Source of the DNA: Nitrospirota bacterium
GTDB lineage: Bacteria > Nitrospirota > Leptospirillia > Leptospirillales > Leptospirillaceae
Assembly (NCBI GenBank): GCA_021840555.1
Contig: JAKBXW010000011.1
Span: 1-34,298 of the forward strand
DNA: 34,298 bases
Reading direction: 5' to 3'
Shown: positions 15,920 through 24,311 of the stretch, in pieces
How the letters are laid out: each line of letters begins with the position of its first letter
Numbering within the stretch: position 1 is the stretch's first letter
Notes under the pieces: model-generated
Told to the model about the DNA's origin: nothing
Database searches by the model: none
The model's input: only the letters and a program-made list of their open reading frames with translations
Program-made: the position numbers and the translations under genes

Positions 15920-16046
15920 ATTTCTAATTTAAAAAATAATTTGTTAAGCTCGTCTTCAGGGGGATCAGAATTGGAGGAATCCCCGCATTCTCTCTCCCGC
16001 TCAAGATCCCTCCATCAATTTGGTCAACCATTCCCAAGGAGGAGCC

Positions 16047-16328
16047 ATGACTTACCTTGAAATCACCCTGAAGATTCAGGAAAAGAATCGCCCGGCGGCC
16101 GCCGAAGTGTACAAGAAATACAAACACCCCTTCCTGACCACCATCGCCGGAGCGAAATCGAAAGAGCTTCTGGTCCGGGATGAAGACGTCCAGGTTCTTC
16201 ACGGGTTCGATTCGGCCGCCAGCGCAAAGAACTATCTGAACAGCCCGCTGTTCAATCAGGATGTCGTGGGCGCACTCAAACCCCTGCTCGACGCGGCTCC
16301 GGACGTCAGGATCTACCAGGTCGCCTGA
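16047..16328 (+). CDS. Small ABM-like (dimeric alpha-beta barrel) protein
   Basis: A 93-residue protein with no signal peptide. Its pattern (strand TYLEITLKI, helix RPAAAEVYKKYKHPFLTT, strand KELLVRDEDVQVLHGFDS, helix SAKNYLNSPLF, final strand VRIYQVA) resembles the antibiotic-biosynthesis-monooxygenase or EthD-like ferredoxin fold, which usually dimerises. No catalytic residues can be named, so the enzymatic label is not justified. The start is ATG 16047, with a strong AAGGAGGAG site; an upstream in-frame TTG is not needed. It is divergent from a LysR-type gene that probably controls it, and it ends before a clear hairpin. Confidence 0.75.
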   Translation: MTYLEITLKIQEKNRPAAAEVYKKYKHPFLTTIAGAKSKELLVRDEDVQVLHGFDSAASAKNYLNSPLFNQDVVGALKPLLDAAPDVRIYQVA

Positions 16329-16377
16329 TCAGCCGGATAACCATCTTCAGCTTTTGCTTGGATTCTTATAAACCAGA

Positions 16378-16409
16378 AAGCCCCTCTCCCCAAGCCATGA
16401 GAGGGGCTT
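16378..16409 (+). terminator. Hairpin terminator after the ABM-like gene
   Basis: AAGCCCCTCTC pairs perfectly with GAGAGGGGCTT (11 base pairs) around a 10-base loop, 50 bases after the stop. The tail is CTCTTCAACTT rather than a pure T-run, but the stem is strong. Confidence 0.7.
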
Positions 16410-16653
16410 CTCTTCAACTTCGCACCGCTCCACTGCATCGTCCATGTCCACAGCGAATTTCGGAGAATCCGATTTTCCGGACCGCCCCCTGAGAGCCCTT
16501 ACGACTCCCGACAGCCCTCATTTGGGCTTGCGAATAATGACGAGAGAACGGCAAGCAGGGGACAGACGGGATCCTCCGCCTTTGCGGACAAGAGTTCCGA
16601 TGCATGGAATGATCCTGTAGGGAATTGTTGGGAGAAATTCGCGAGAATTTTTG

Positions 16654-16681
16654 AAAAAAAAAAGGGAGCCCGAAGGCTCCC
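16654..16681 (-). terminator. Strong intrinsic terminator of the NHL-repeat gene
   Basis: On the minus strand GGGAGCC-TTCG-GGCTCCC, a 7-base-pair stem closed by a stable UUCG tetraloop, is followed by ten T. It begins 20 bases after the stop codon. This is the clearest Rho-independent terminator in the window. Confidence 0.92.
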
Positions 16682-16701
16682 CTCTTTTGGTTCGATAGAT
16701 C

Positions 16702-17823
16702 CTACAGCTTGAGCATCCGGAGCGTTTCGGCCGGGGTGTCGGCAATGTAAAGGACACCGTTTTCGTAGACGATTGCGCCGGTATACTGGAAGCGGGCCTC
16801 GGAAACGTCTCCGTCTTCCTTTCCGGAGATGGGGATGCCACCGGTGGCTTTTACCCCTCCCGCGACAGTGGTGACCGCGTTGCTGGTCAGGTCGATCGCC
16901 CGGATGGAGGCGTTGGAGGAATCGCCCACATAGAGGGTGCTTCCGTTGAGCGCCAGGGTCACGGGCTGGTTGAAGTAGGCGGAGCTTCCCGCGCCGTCAT
17001 CCGTTCCGGGGAAGCCGGGGTGGCCGGCCAGGGTCGAAACGGCGTTGGTGGCGAGGACGATCTTGCGGATCAGGTTGTTGCGGGTGTCGGCCACATAAAG
17101 GATCGATCCGTCGGGGGTGATGGCCAGACCGCGGGGATCGCGGAAACTTGCGGCCGCCCCGACGCCGTCATCGGATCCGGAGGCGAGGGCTCCCTTACCG
17201 GCTACCGTCGAGACGGTTCCGGTGGCAAGATCGATCTTGCGGATCATGTTGTTTCCGGAATCCGAGACATAAAGGGTTTTCCCGTCAGGGGAAAGGGCCA
17301 GAGCCTTGGGGGCGTAGAATCCCGCGGCAGATCCGACACCATCGTTCGATCCGGGGAAGGCCCGTCCGGCAACGGTGGAAACGGCGTTGGACCCGAGATC
17401 CATCTTCCGGATCCGGTTGTTCCGGGAGTCGGCGATGTAGAGAGTTTTCCCGTCCGCGGTGATGGCGAGGCCTTCGGGATTGTTGAACCGGGCCGCCGTT
17501 CCGACCCCGTCACGCCAGCGGGCATGATGGTTGACACCCGCGAGGGTGACGACGGTGGCGGAACCCCCGCTCACGGTCACCTTCCGGATCAGGTCGTTGC
17601 CGGTATCGGCCACGTAAATGGTTCCATCGGGAGCGGCGACCATGCCCTGTACATACTCGAAACGGACCTGGCTTCCGGTGCCGTCGACATCACCGCGCTC
17701 GTGGAAGGCTCCGGCGATGGTCGAAACGCTCGCCGCACCGGCATGGCCCGCCATGCCCACCAGCAGACCCGCCGTCATGCCCAGAGCCATCACTGCCTTT
17801 TTCGAAGACTTTCTTGCTGTCAT
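16702..17823 (-). CDS. Secreted NHL-repeat beta-propeller protein
   Basis: A 373-residue exported protein. A basic start (TARKSSKK) and a hydrophobic stretch end in AGHAGA, a good signal peptidase I site near residue 30. The remainder is a run of about six NHL blades. Each has a strand ending in TLYIADTRNNLIRK or a close variant, and VSTVAG at the repeat joint, separated by loops with DG(V/A)G. NHL propellers bind protein, carbohydrate or nucleic acid partners; the partner here is unknown. The start could instead be TTG 17853, which has a much stronger ribosome site and would add 10 residues. The gene stands alone with its own promoter and terminator, which hints at strong or separately controlled expression. 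Confidence 0.88.
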   Translation of the reverse strand: MTARKSSKKAVMALGMTAGLLVGMAGHAGAASVSTIAGAFHERGDVDGTGSQVRFEYVQGMVAAPDGTIYVADTGNDLIRKVTVSGGSATVVTLAGVNHHARWRDGVGTAARFNNPEGLAITADGKTLYIADSRNNRIRKMDLGSNAVSTVAGRAFPGSNDGVGSAAGFYAPKALALSPDGKTLYVSDSGNNMIRKIDLATGTVSTVAGKGALASGSDDGVGAAASFRDPRGLAITPDGSILYVADTRNNLIRKIVLATNAVSTLAGHPGFPGTDDGAGSSAYFNQPVTLALNGSTLYVGDSSNASIRAIDLTSNAVTTVAGGVKATGGIPISGKEDGDVSEARFQYTGAIVYENGVLYIADTPAETLRMLKL

Positions 17824-17858
17824 CTTTCCGCCCTGCTGTCCTTTGTGCAACAAAGTGT

Positions 17859-17865
17859 CCTCCTT
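17859..17865 (-). promoter_or_regulatory. Strong ribosome site that favours a TTG start
   Basis: AAGGAGG on the minus strand is 5 bases before an in-frame TTG at 17853 and is followed by a hairpin (CTTTGT-TGC-ACAAAG) that covers the TTG codons. The ATG at 17823 has only a GGA before it. The true start of the NHL protein is therefore uncertain between these two. Confidence 0.5.
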
Positions 17866-18015
17866 CGGAAGGTCCGCCCGGGGTCCTGAAAACCCGCGGA
17901 TCAGATGAAACCGTAACGTCAACTAACGGGCAGCGTTGGGAAGCCTTATACGCTGAAAGCATGAAGGAGATAATAATGGCACACGGCTCCCGCACCCATT
18001 GTCTTGATCGCTCAA

Positions 18016-18044
18016 TGTATACACCCAATCCCGTCAAATTGCAA
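18016..18044 (-). promoter_or_regulatory. Promoter of the NHL-repeat gene
   Basis: On the minus strand TTGCAA (18039-18044) and TATACA (18016-18021) are separated by exactly 17 bases. Transcription from here would leave a leader of roughly 160-190 bases before the NHL start, longer than needed. Confidence 0.55.
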
Positions 18045-18095
18045 GCCAGGGAAAGGGTTTTTTTGAAGGAGCCGGAAAAAGGCGGGAAATGCGCT

Positions 18096-18584
18096 TCAGC
18101 GGGGAGATATCCGGCCATGGAAGATCCCTTCCGTCTCGGGATCCCATTCGAAAAGAAGTCCGGTTCCCTTTCTGATCCCGGAGGGAAGGAGCATCCCGTT
18201 CGGGTCGGGAACAAGGATGCGGGCCAGGGCCAGGAGGCCGGGTTCGTGGCCCACGAGAAGGAGCGTATCGGGAAAGTTTTCGCCCAGAAACGAAAGGAAT
18301 CCCTCCCGTCCGAATTCCCGGGAGAGAAAGTCCGACGCGAGTTCGAGCCGGCATTCCACCCTTCGGACGGGATGCTTCTTCCGGAGTCCGCACAGGAGGA
18401 TTTCCGCGGTCTGAACGGCGCGCGTCAGGGGACTCGATAGGATCCGGTCGACGGGAAGATCGAGGGAGGCGATTTCGCGGGCGAGCCGGCGTACGTTTTT
18501 TCGACCTCCGGGGGTGAGCGGGCGGAGTATCTCCGGATAGGGATCGTCCTCGGCCTCTCCGTGGCGCACCAGAACGATCCTCAT
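18096..18584 (-). CDS. sixA: SixA-like histidine phosphatase
   Basis: A 162-residue member of the histidine phosphatase (phosphoglycerate mutase-like) superfamily. The RHG motif is at 7-9, with His8 as the phospho-acceptor, SSPLTRAVQTAE at 50-61 supplies Arg55, and GHEPG at 112-116 supplies the second His. Length and the RPLTPGG segment match SixA, which in E. coli dephosphorylates a phosphotransfer histidine. The ATG overlaps the dnaB stop (ATGA), so it is coupled to dnaB. It ends the aminotransferase-serA-hisZ-dnaB series. Because some enzymes of this superfamily act on phosphoserine, a role in the serine pathway of the same operon is an alternative. Confidence 0.85.
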   Translation of the reverse strand: MRIVLVRHGEAEDDPYPEILRPLTPGGRKNVRRLAREIASLDLPVDRILSSPLTRAVQTAEILLCGLRKKHPVRRVECRLELASDFLSREFGREGFLSFLGENFPDTLLLVGHEPGLLALARILVPDPNGMLLPSGIRKGTGLLFEWDPETEGIFHGRISPR

Positions 18585-19972
18585 CCGAAATTCTCCGGCG
18601 CGATGTCGTCGTAACCGATCGCCAGGTTTTCGAAGCGGGTACAGAATCCCTGGTAGGCGAGCATCACCGACCCGATCGGACCGTTTCTCTGTTTTCCGAT
18701 GATGATCTCGGCCTTCCCCTTGGAATCGAGGTTGTCGGGATGGTAGACCTCGTCCCGGTAGATGAAGAGGACGATATCGGCATCCTGCTCGATGGCTCCC
18801 GATTCGCGCAGGTCCGAAAGGGTCGGCTTCTTGAGGCCGGGTCGATTTTCGACGGCGCGGGAGAGCTGGGCCAGGGCGATGACCGGGATCTGAAGCTCTT
18901 TGGCCAGGGCCTTGAGGGAGCGCGAGATCTCCGATATCTCCTGCTCCCGGTTGTCCGTCCGCTGGGATCCCCGCACCAGCTGGAGGTAGTCGACGGCGAT
19001 CAGGGCGAGGTCCTTGCGCTGCTTCTTGAGCCTCCGGGCGCGGGTCCGGAGCTCGAAGATGGTGAGATCCCCCGAATCGTCGATGTAGATGGGAACCTCG
19101 CTGGCGTCGCCGAAGGCCTGCATGACGCTGTCCCATTCCTCGGAATTCAGGTGACCGGTCCTGAGATTCTTGGAGTTGACCCGGGCCTGGGCGCTGATGA
19201 GGCGCAGAAAAAGCTGCTCCTTCGGCATCTCGAGACTGAAGATCCCGACGGGCTTGCGGAGGTCGAAGGCCACATGCTGTGCGATGGAGAGAACGAAGGC
19301 CGTCTTTCCCATGGCCGGGCGTCCGGCCACGATGACGAGCTCGGAGGGATTGAATCCGGTCGTGAGATGGTCGAGATCGACGAATCCACTGGGAAGTCCC
19401 GTGACGATATCCTTGATCTCCCGGTTCCTGAGGTCCTCGAGTCTCCTGAACTGGGCGTCGAGATAGGAGAGGTCCCCGATCTGGGCGAACTCGCTCCTTG
19501 AGCGGCGGGCTCCCACGTCCATGATTTTTCTTTCCGCGTAGTCGAGAACTTCGTCGGTGTCGAGAGTCGCGTCGTACCCTTTCTGGGCGATCTCCTCGGC
19601 GACGAGGATCAGCTTCCGGAAGATTCCTTTTTCGACGATCAGCCTGGCGTAGTGGATGGCGTTTGCGGCGGTCGGAACGATCTCGGCCAGCTCGTAAATG
19701 TTTTCGGGAGCGCCGGTGATGCCGGCCCAGTCCTTTTTCGTCAGGTAGTCCGAGAGAGTGAGGCTGTCGATCGGAATGTGGCGGTCGGCCATCTCCTTCA
19801 TCGCCATGAAGATGCGGCGGTTCGATTCGAGAAGAAAGTCGTCGTCCTGAAGCATGTCCCCGACCGTCGTCATGACCTCGTTGTTGAGAAGGATCGAGCC
19901 GAGAAGGGACTTTTCGGCCTCGATGGTCTGGGGAAGATTTTTCCGGGATTCGCGGGCGAGTCGTGATTTCAT
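18581..19972 (-). CDS. dnaB: Replicative DNA helicase DnaB
   Basis: DnaB is the hexameric 5'-3' helicase of the replication fork. The 463-residue chain has the N-terminal primase-interacting helical domain (LPQTIEAEKSLLGSILLN at about 13-30) and a linker. A RecA-like domain follows with Walker A GRPAMGKT (217-224), Walker B (LALIAVDYLQLV, about 320-331) and the SQLSRAVENRP segment. It is uninterrupted by inteins. It begins 7 bases after the hisZ stop and overlaps sixA, an unusual setting; in many bacteria dnaB sits with rplI or alr instead. Confidence 0.95.
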   Translation of the reverse strand: MKSRLARESRKNLPQTIEAEKSLLGSILLNNEVMTTVGDMLQDDDFLLESNRRIFMAMKEMADRHIPIDSLTLSDYLTKKDWAGITGAPENIYELAEIVPTAANAIHYARLIVEKGIFRKLILVAEEIAQKGYDATLDTDEVLDYAERKIMDVGARRSRSEFAQIGDLSYLDAQFRRLEDLRNREIKDIVTGLPSGFVDLDHLTTGFNPSELVIVAGRPAMGKTAFVLSIAQHVAFDLRKPVGIFSLEMPKEQLFLRLISAQARVNSKNLRTGHLNSEEWDSVMQAFGDASEVPIYIDDSGDLTIFELRTRARRLKKQRKDLALIAVDYLQLVRGSQRTDNREQEISEISRSLKALAKELQIPVIALAQLSRAVENRPGLKKPTLSDLRESGAIEQDADIVLFIYRDEVYHPDNLDSKGKAEIIIGKQRNGPIGSVMLAYQGFCTRFENLAIGYDDIAPENFG

Positions 19973-19979
19973 GGAATAC

Positions 19980-21311
19980 TCAGGATCGATCGCCGGACAG
20001 GATGAACCCGGCGATCTCCTCGATCGAGCGGGCGGTCCGGACGCCTTTTTTGCGGCCGGTCAGCGACCAGACACCGTTCTCCGCGTCAAAGAGCACCACC
20101 GCGGCGATATCGGCATGATCGGCCAGGATCTCCGCGGCGGACAGAGGCAGGCCGCTGTCCGAAGAGGGATCGGGAGCCGTCATGACCGGCCGGCCGGAGC
20201 GCCGAAGGGTCCTGGCAAAAGCCTGGACGGGGCCGGCGTTGCCGGGGGCGTGGCAGGCCAGAACGAGCGAGGGCATTTCTCCGGGAGCCTCCTGTTTTCG
20301 GAGCGTCTCTTCGATATGGGTGATGTGATAGGCGAAGCCGACCGCGGGAAGGTCGTGTCCGAAAGCCTGGCCCAGCCGGTCGTACCGGCCGCCCGAAGCC
20401 AGGTGCGTGGAGGAATCCGGGGCGAAGAGCTGGAAGAACATCCCGGTATAGTAGGGACCGGAGGGCGGAAGGGCGAAATCCACACGGACGGAGGAGTCAT
20501 GGGACTGTTCGATGGCTTCCAGAAGGCTGAGAAATTTTTCCATCTCGGCGCGAAGAGCCGAGGATCCTTCCCCGCGAATCCCCAAAAGGATCTGTCGCGC
20601 TTCGTCGACTCCGAAGACCTCGCTTGCGAGGGCGACGGCTACATTCGCGAGCGATGACTTGTCGCGGGCGGAGAGAAGGCTCCTCAAGCGGTCGGGGTTC
20701 CGGGAATGGAAGGCGCCGCGGATTTCATGGGCCCTGTCTGGATTGTCGGTCAACTCCCTGAGAATGGACTCCTGGAGTCCGGCATGGGAAAGAAGAAGAA
20801 GGGAGCCTTTCAGGGGAAAGATCTCCGCACCGGAGAGGCAAAGATCGAGAATCTCCCCGTCGGAAACGACGGAGGGATCCCCGATGAGCTCGAGTCCCGT
20901 CTGGTGGAGCTCCCGATGTTGGGAGGCCTGGTGGTTCTCGTCCCGGAAAACGGAGGTGCTGTAGCAGAAGCGAAGGGGAAGCTGCCGGTCCCTGAAGGAC
21001 TGGGTCGTGAGCCGCGCGATTTGGGCCGTCGCGTCCGGCCGAAGGACGAGAACCTGACCGGAGCCCCGGTCCTGCATGAGATAGAGCTTCGTCAGAAGGG
21101 TCGGCGGAAGCCCGGGAGAAATGGCATCGAGGTACTCGAAGGAGGGAAGGATGATCTCCCGGTACCCCCAGAGGAAAAAATGGTTCAGGAGACGCTGGGT
21201 CGTCTCCCTCCGGAAACGGGCCGTGCGCGAAAGGACGGGAGAAACACCGGTCGGCGTTGATTTCGAAGGGGGGCGGCGGGACTCGCCCGCCCCCTTTTTC
21301 CGCTTTTCCAT
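19980..21311 (-). CDS. hisZ: ATP phosphoribosyltransferase regulatory subunit HisZ
   Basis: HisZ is a histidyl-tRNA-synthetase paralogue that forms the HisG(S)-HisZ complex controlling the first step of histidine synthesis. The 443 residues show class II synthetase motifs in altered form: RPDATAQIARL, STSVFRDE followed by HRELHQTGLELIG, and PYYTGMFFQLFAP then GGRYDRLGQAFG. The tyrosine-rich PYYTGMFF replaces the histidine-site loop of true HisRS, so aminoacylation is unlikely. About 100 C-terminal residues resemble the anticodon-binding domain of HisRS, which many HisZ lack. The start is ATG 21311, 16 bases after serA; its ribosome site is weak. hisG is not in the window. Confidence 0.85.
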   Translation of the reverse strand: MEKRKKGAGESRRPPSKSTPTGVSPVLSRTARFRRETTQRLLNHFFLWGYREIILPSFEYLDAISPGLPPTLLTKLYLMQDRGSGQVLVLRPDATAQIARLTTQSFRDRQLPLRFCYSTSVFRDENHQASQHRELHQTGLELIGDPSVVSDGEILDLCLSGAEIFPLKGSLLLLSHAGLQESILRELTDNPDRAHEIRGAFHSRNPDRLRSLLSARDKSSLANVAVALASEVFGVDEARQILLGIRGEGSSALRAEMEKFLSLLEAIEQSHDSSVRVDFALPPSGPYYTGMFFQLFAPDSSTHLASGGRYDRLGQAFGHDLPAVGFAYHITHIEETLRKQEAPGEMPSLVLACHAPGNAGPVQAFARTLRRSGRPVMTAPDPSSDSGLPLSAAEILADHADIAAVVLFDAENGVWSLTGRKKGVRTARSIEEIAGFILSGDRS

Positions 21312-21327
21312 GGACGTCGGAAACCCG

Positions 21328-22941
21328 CTATTTCGAAAGGGAGGGAAGACGCAGCAGTTTGAGCGCGATGATCTTCGGATTTTTGCGAATTTCATCGAGC
21401 ACGGCCTGGGAAGGTTCGGTATCGAGTCCGATCAGCGAAATGGCCTTTCCTCCGGGAAAGTCGCGCCCGAACTGCATGCGGGCGATGTTGACCCCATGGG
21501 ATCCCAGAAGACTTCCGACAAGGCCCACCACCCCGGGCTGATCCTGGTTCGTGAGAAAGAGCATGATCGGATCGGGAACGACCTCCACCGGCAGATTGTC
21601 GAGGGAGACGATCCGGAAATCCTTCTTCTGGAAAATGGAACCCGCGATCTGGTGCGTTCCGTGAGCCGTCGTGGCGCGAAGCGTCAGCAGCCCCACGTAG
21701 TCACCCTGCTGTGAGGAGCGGGACTCCACCACCTCGAGGCCGCGCTCCTTGGCCAGGATGGGGGCGTTGACCTCGTTGACGCGGGTTGCGAGGATGGGGG
21801 TGAGAACGCCCTTGATCGCCGAAATGGTAACGATGGATGTGGGGAGCGTGGCGGCCTCCCCGCTGAATTCCACCGATATTTTCGAAATGGGTTCGGATGC
21901 AACCTGGGACAGAATGCCTCCCATGACCTCGGCCAGCTGCTGGTAGGGAGCGACTTTCGGGGCATCCTCCGGAGGGATGGACGGAAGGTTCGCGGCATAG
22001 CGGATCACCCCTTTCGCGAGATAGTCGACCATCTGGTCGGCCACGGCCAGCGCCACATTCTCCTGGGCCTCCTTCGTCGCCGCTCCGATATGGGGAGTGG
22101 AGATGAAGTTGTCGAGCTTCAGGAGAGGATGGTCGGCGGGTGGCGGCTCCTGGACGAAAACGTCGAAGGCCGCTCCGGCCACGTGTCCGTTCGAAAGGGC
22201 TTCGGCGAGGTCGGTTTCATTGATGACCCCTCCCCGGGCGCAGTTCACCAGATAGACGCCCTTTTTCATCCTGGCGATGGTCGCCTTGGAGATGAGGTTC
22301 GTGGTCTCGGGGGTGAGGGGCGTGTGGACGGTGATGACGTCGGACTTCGTGAAGAGCTCTTCGAGGGTCACGGGGGTCACGCCATGCTTTTCGGCCACCT
22401 CGGGCGTCAGAAAGGGATCGTAGGCGATCACGTTCATCAGGAGACCCTGAGCGACATGGGCCACATGGGACCCGATCTTGCCCATGCCGAGGATTCCGAG
22501 AGTCTTGTGGGACAGCTCCATGCCCATGAACTTGGATTTCTCCCACTTCCCCGCCCGGTTGGAGGCGTTGGCCTGGGGGATCTTCCGGACCATCGACATC
22601 ATCATCGACACGGTATGCTCCGCCGTCGTGATCGTATTCCCCCCCGGGGTGTTCATGACGACGATTCCCCGGTTGGTTGCGGCCGTCAGGTCCACGTTGT
22701 CGAGCCCCGCGCCGGCCCGCCCGATCACCTTGAGGCGGGTCGCGCCCTCGAGAACCTCCGCGGTCACCCTGGTCCCGCTGCGAATGACGAGACCGTCATA
22801 GGAGGCAAGCTCCTTTTTCAGCTCCTCGGGCGGGAGCTTGGTCTTGACGGTGACCTCGAACCCGGCATTTCTGAATATGTCCAGACCTTCCTCTGAAATC
22901 GGATCGCTCACGAGAATGCGGACCGGCCCTGTACTCAACAC
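21328..22941 (-). CDS. serA: D-3-phosphoglycerate dehydrogenase SerA
   Basis: SerA oxidises 3-phosphoglycerate to 3-phosphohydroxypyruvate with NAD, the first step of serine synthesis. The 537-residue chain is the long type. The substrate and NAD domains include GMGKIG at 152-157, Arg236 in NCARGG, Glu265 and His284 in TPHIGA. An intervening domain follows at about 325-455, and a C-terminal ACT domain (about 460-537) would sense serine. The start is GTG 22941 or the next codon TTG 22938; AAGGGGG lies just upstream and fits either. The same frame is open to 24021, but that part overlaps the aminotransferase gene and is not coding. Confidence 0.95.
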   Translation of the reverse strand: MLSTGPVRILVSDPISEEGLDIFRNAGFEVTVKTKLPPEELKKELASYDGLVIRSGTRVTAEVLEGATRLKVIGRAGAGLDNVDLTAATNRGIVVMNTPGGNTITTAEHTVSMMMSMVRKIPQANASNRAGKWEKSKFMGMELSHKTLGILGMGKIGSHVAHVAQGLLMNVIAYDPFLTPEVAEKHGVTPVTLEELFTKSDVITVHTPLTPETTNLISKATIARMKKGVYLVNCARGGVINETDLAEALSNGHVAGAAFDVFVQEPPPADHPLLKLDNFISTPHIGAATKEAQENVALAVADQMVDYLAKGVIRYAANLPSIPPEDAPKVAPYQQLAEVMGGILSQVASEPISKISVEFSGEAATLPTSIVTISAIKGVLTPILATRVNEVNAPILAKERGLEVVESRSSQQGDYVGLLTLRATTAHGTHQIAGSIFQKKDFRIVSLDNLPVEVVPDPIMLFLTNQDQPGVVGLVGSLLGSHGVNIARMQFGRDFPGGKAISLIGLDTEPSQAVLDEIRKNPKIIALKLLRLPSLSK

Positions 22942-23012
22942 GTCCCCCTTGAATTTTAATCGGATTCGGATTGGGGCCCCGGGCAGGAATTCCTCCCCGG
23001 AGCCATGGCAGA

Positions 23013-24158
23013 TTATCCCTGGATCAGAACTTCCTGGGCCTTGGCGACTCCGGAACCGAGAGGAGCCCCCTTGTATCCCATGCGGGCCAGGACCATTTCG
23101 ATCCCGCTGATCGCCGTGATGATGTCGAAGGTATCGGAATAGCCCATATGGGAGACCCTGAAGACCTTCCCCTTGAGCTGGTCCTGCCCGCCTGCCCCGG
23201 TGATCCCGTACTGGCTCCGGAGATTCTTGTAGATCGCCTCGCCGTCGAAGCCTTCCGGAGCGACGATGGCGGTCAGGGCGTCCGAAGGGGTCTGACGGGC
23301 GAAGATCGAAAGCCCGAATCCCCGGACCCCCTCCCGGGTGGCGCGGGCGAGAAGACGATGCCGGGCAAAAAGCCTGTCGAGGCCCTCCGACTGCATCATT
23401 TCGAGAGACTTCGCGAGACCGATCCACAGGGACACGGCCGGGGTCCAGGCGTTGGAGTCTTTCAGGATGTTGTCCTTCTCGCGCTTCAGGTCGAGGTAGA
23501 AGCGGGGGCATCTGGCCGTCTGGTTCAGGCTCCAGGCCTTTTCGGAGACGGCGATACAGGCGAGTCCGGGCGGAAGCATGAGGGCCTTCTGGGATCCGGT
23601 GATGAGGACGTCGATTCCCCACTGGTCCATCGGAATGTTCACCACGCCAAGGGCGGTGATCGCGTCGACGACCAGGATGGTCTGCTCCCGGCCGGCCGTG
23701 AGACGGGCCAATCCCTGGATGTCGTGCCAGACACCCGTGGAGGTTTCGCTGGCCTGGACGTAAACCGCCTTGATCGCGGGATCTCCGGCGAGAATTTTTT
23801 CCACCTGGGAGAGGTCCACCGAGTCGCCCCAGGGAACCGTGACCTCGATGGCCGTCACGCCGTAGGCCTTGGCGATCTTGAGCCACCGCTCCCCGAATTT
23901 CCCTCCGTTGACGGCGATGACCTTGTCGCCGGGAGAGAGGAAGTTCGTCATCGATGCTTCCATTCCGGCCGTTCCGCTCCCGGCGACGGTGATGACTTCC
24001 TGGGAGGTCTGGAAGAGCCACTTGAGGCCGGCGCGCACCTTCTGGATCACCGGAATGAAGTCCGGGGACCGGTGATGGATCATGGGGGCGGACATGGCCA
24101 GGAGCACCTCCGGTGGAACGGGAGTGGGGCCGGGAGCCAAGAGGTATTGTTTCTTCAT
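23013..24158 (-). CDS. Class V aminotransferase, serine pathway
   Basis: A 381-residue PLP enzyme of the alanine-glyoxylate / serine-pyruvate aminotransferase group. Motifs: LLAPGPTPVPPEV (6-18), the phosphate-binding GSGTAGMEA (60-68), Asp165 in VVDAITALG, and the PLP-binding Lys191 in ITGSQKAL. Because it directly precedes serA, it most likely acts as the phosphoserine aminotransferase in place of a typical SerC, or as a serine-glyoxylate aminotransferase; the sequence alone cannot decide. The start is ATG 24158, with AAGGAGAT about 9 bases before it; the frame is open 28 codons further up but without a ribosome site. It heads the series of five genes ending in sixA. Confidence 0.88.
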   Translation of the reverse strand: MKKQYLLAPGPTPVPPEVLLAMSAPMIHHRSPDFIPVIQKVRAGLKWLFQTSQEVITVAGSGTAGMEASMTNFLSPGDKVIAVNGGKFGERWLKIAKAYGVTAIEVTVPWGDSVDLSQVEKILAGDPAIKAVYVQASETSTGVWHDIQGLARLTAGREQTILVVDAITALGVVNIPMDQWGIDVLITGSQKALMLPPGLACIAVSEKAWSLNQTARCPRFYLDLKREKDNILKDSNAWTPAVSLWIGLAKSLEMMQSEGLDRLFARHRLLARATREGVRGFGLSIFARQTPSDALTAIVAPEGFDGEAIYKNLRSQYGITGAGGQDQLKGKVFRVSHMGYSDTFDIITAISGIEMVLARMGYKGAPLGSGVAKAQEVLIQG

Positions 24159-24187
24159 CGAGAAAGATCTCCTTGAATCAGGGTGAT

Positions 24188-24208
24188 CCCCAAAGGAATG
24201 GTTTGGGG
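24188..24208 (-). repeat. Hairpin just upstream of the aminotransferase ribosome site
   Basis: CCCCAAA pairs perfectly with TTTGGGG around a 7-base loop, ending about 30 bases before the ATG at 24158. It is too far from the ribosome site to mask it directly but could take part in leader folding. Confidence 0.55.
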
Positions 24209-24262
24209 AAAGTGGCGCGCACGGGACCATCCAGTACGGCACGTCCGGTCATGACCTGGAAG

Positions 24263-24311
24263 GTCCAGAGTCTCGGAGCGGACCGGATCTGAGGCGGTCC
24301 AGACTCTGGAC
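24263..24311. repeat. Nested inverted repeat, 11 bp outer and 6 bp inner stem
   Basis: GTCCAGAGTCT (24263-24273) is the exact reverse complement of AGACTCTGGAC (24301-24311). Inside it GGACCG (24280-24285) pairs with CGGTCC (24295-24300), which directly abuts the outer right arm. This leaves a 6-base bulge on the left side and a 9-base loop. There is no T-tract in either direction. Confidence 0.8.

Larger units (their letters stand above)
16329..16701. other. Convergent intergenic region
   Basis: This 373-base region is flanked by two terminators facing inward, at 16378 and 16654. The roughly 240 bases between them show no coding pattern and no recognisable RNA; short open frames here look like chance. 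Confidence 0.6.

Noticed and set aside
22942-24021. N-terminal extension of serA to 897 residues
   Set aside because: The extension overlaps the class V aminotransferase gene out of frame. Family length and the ribosome site place the start at 22941.
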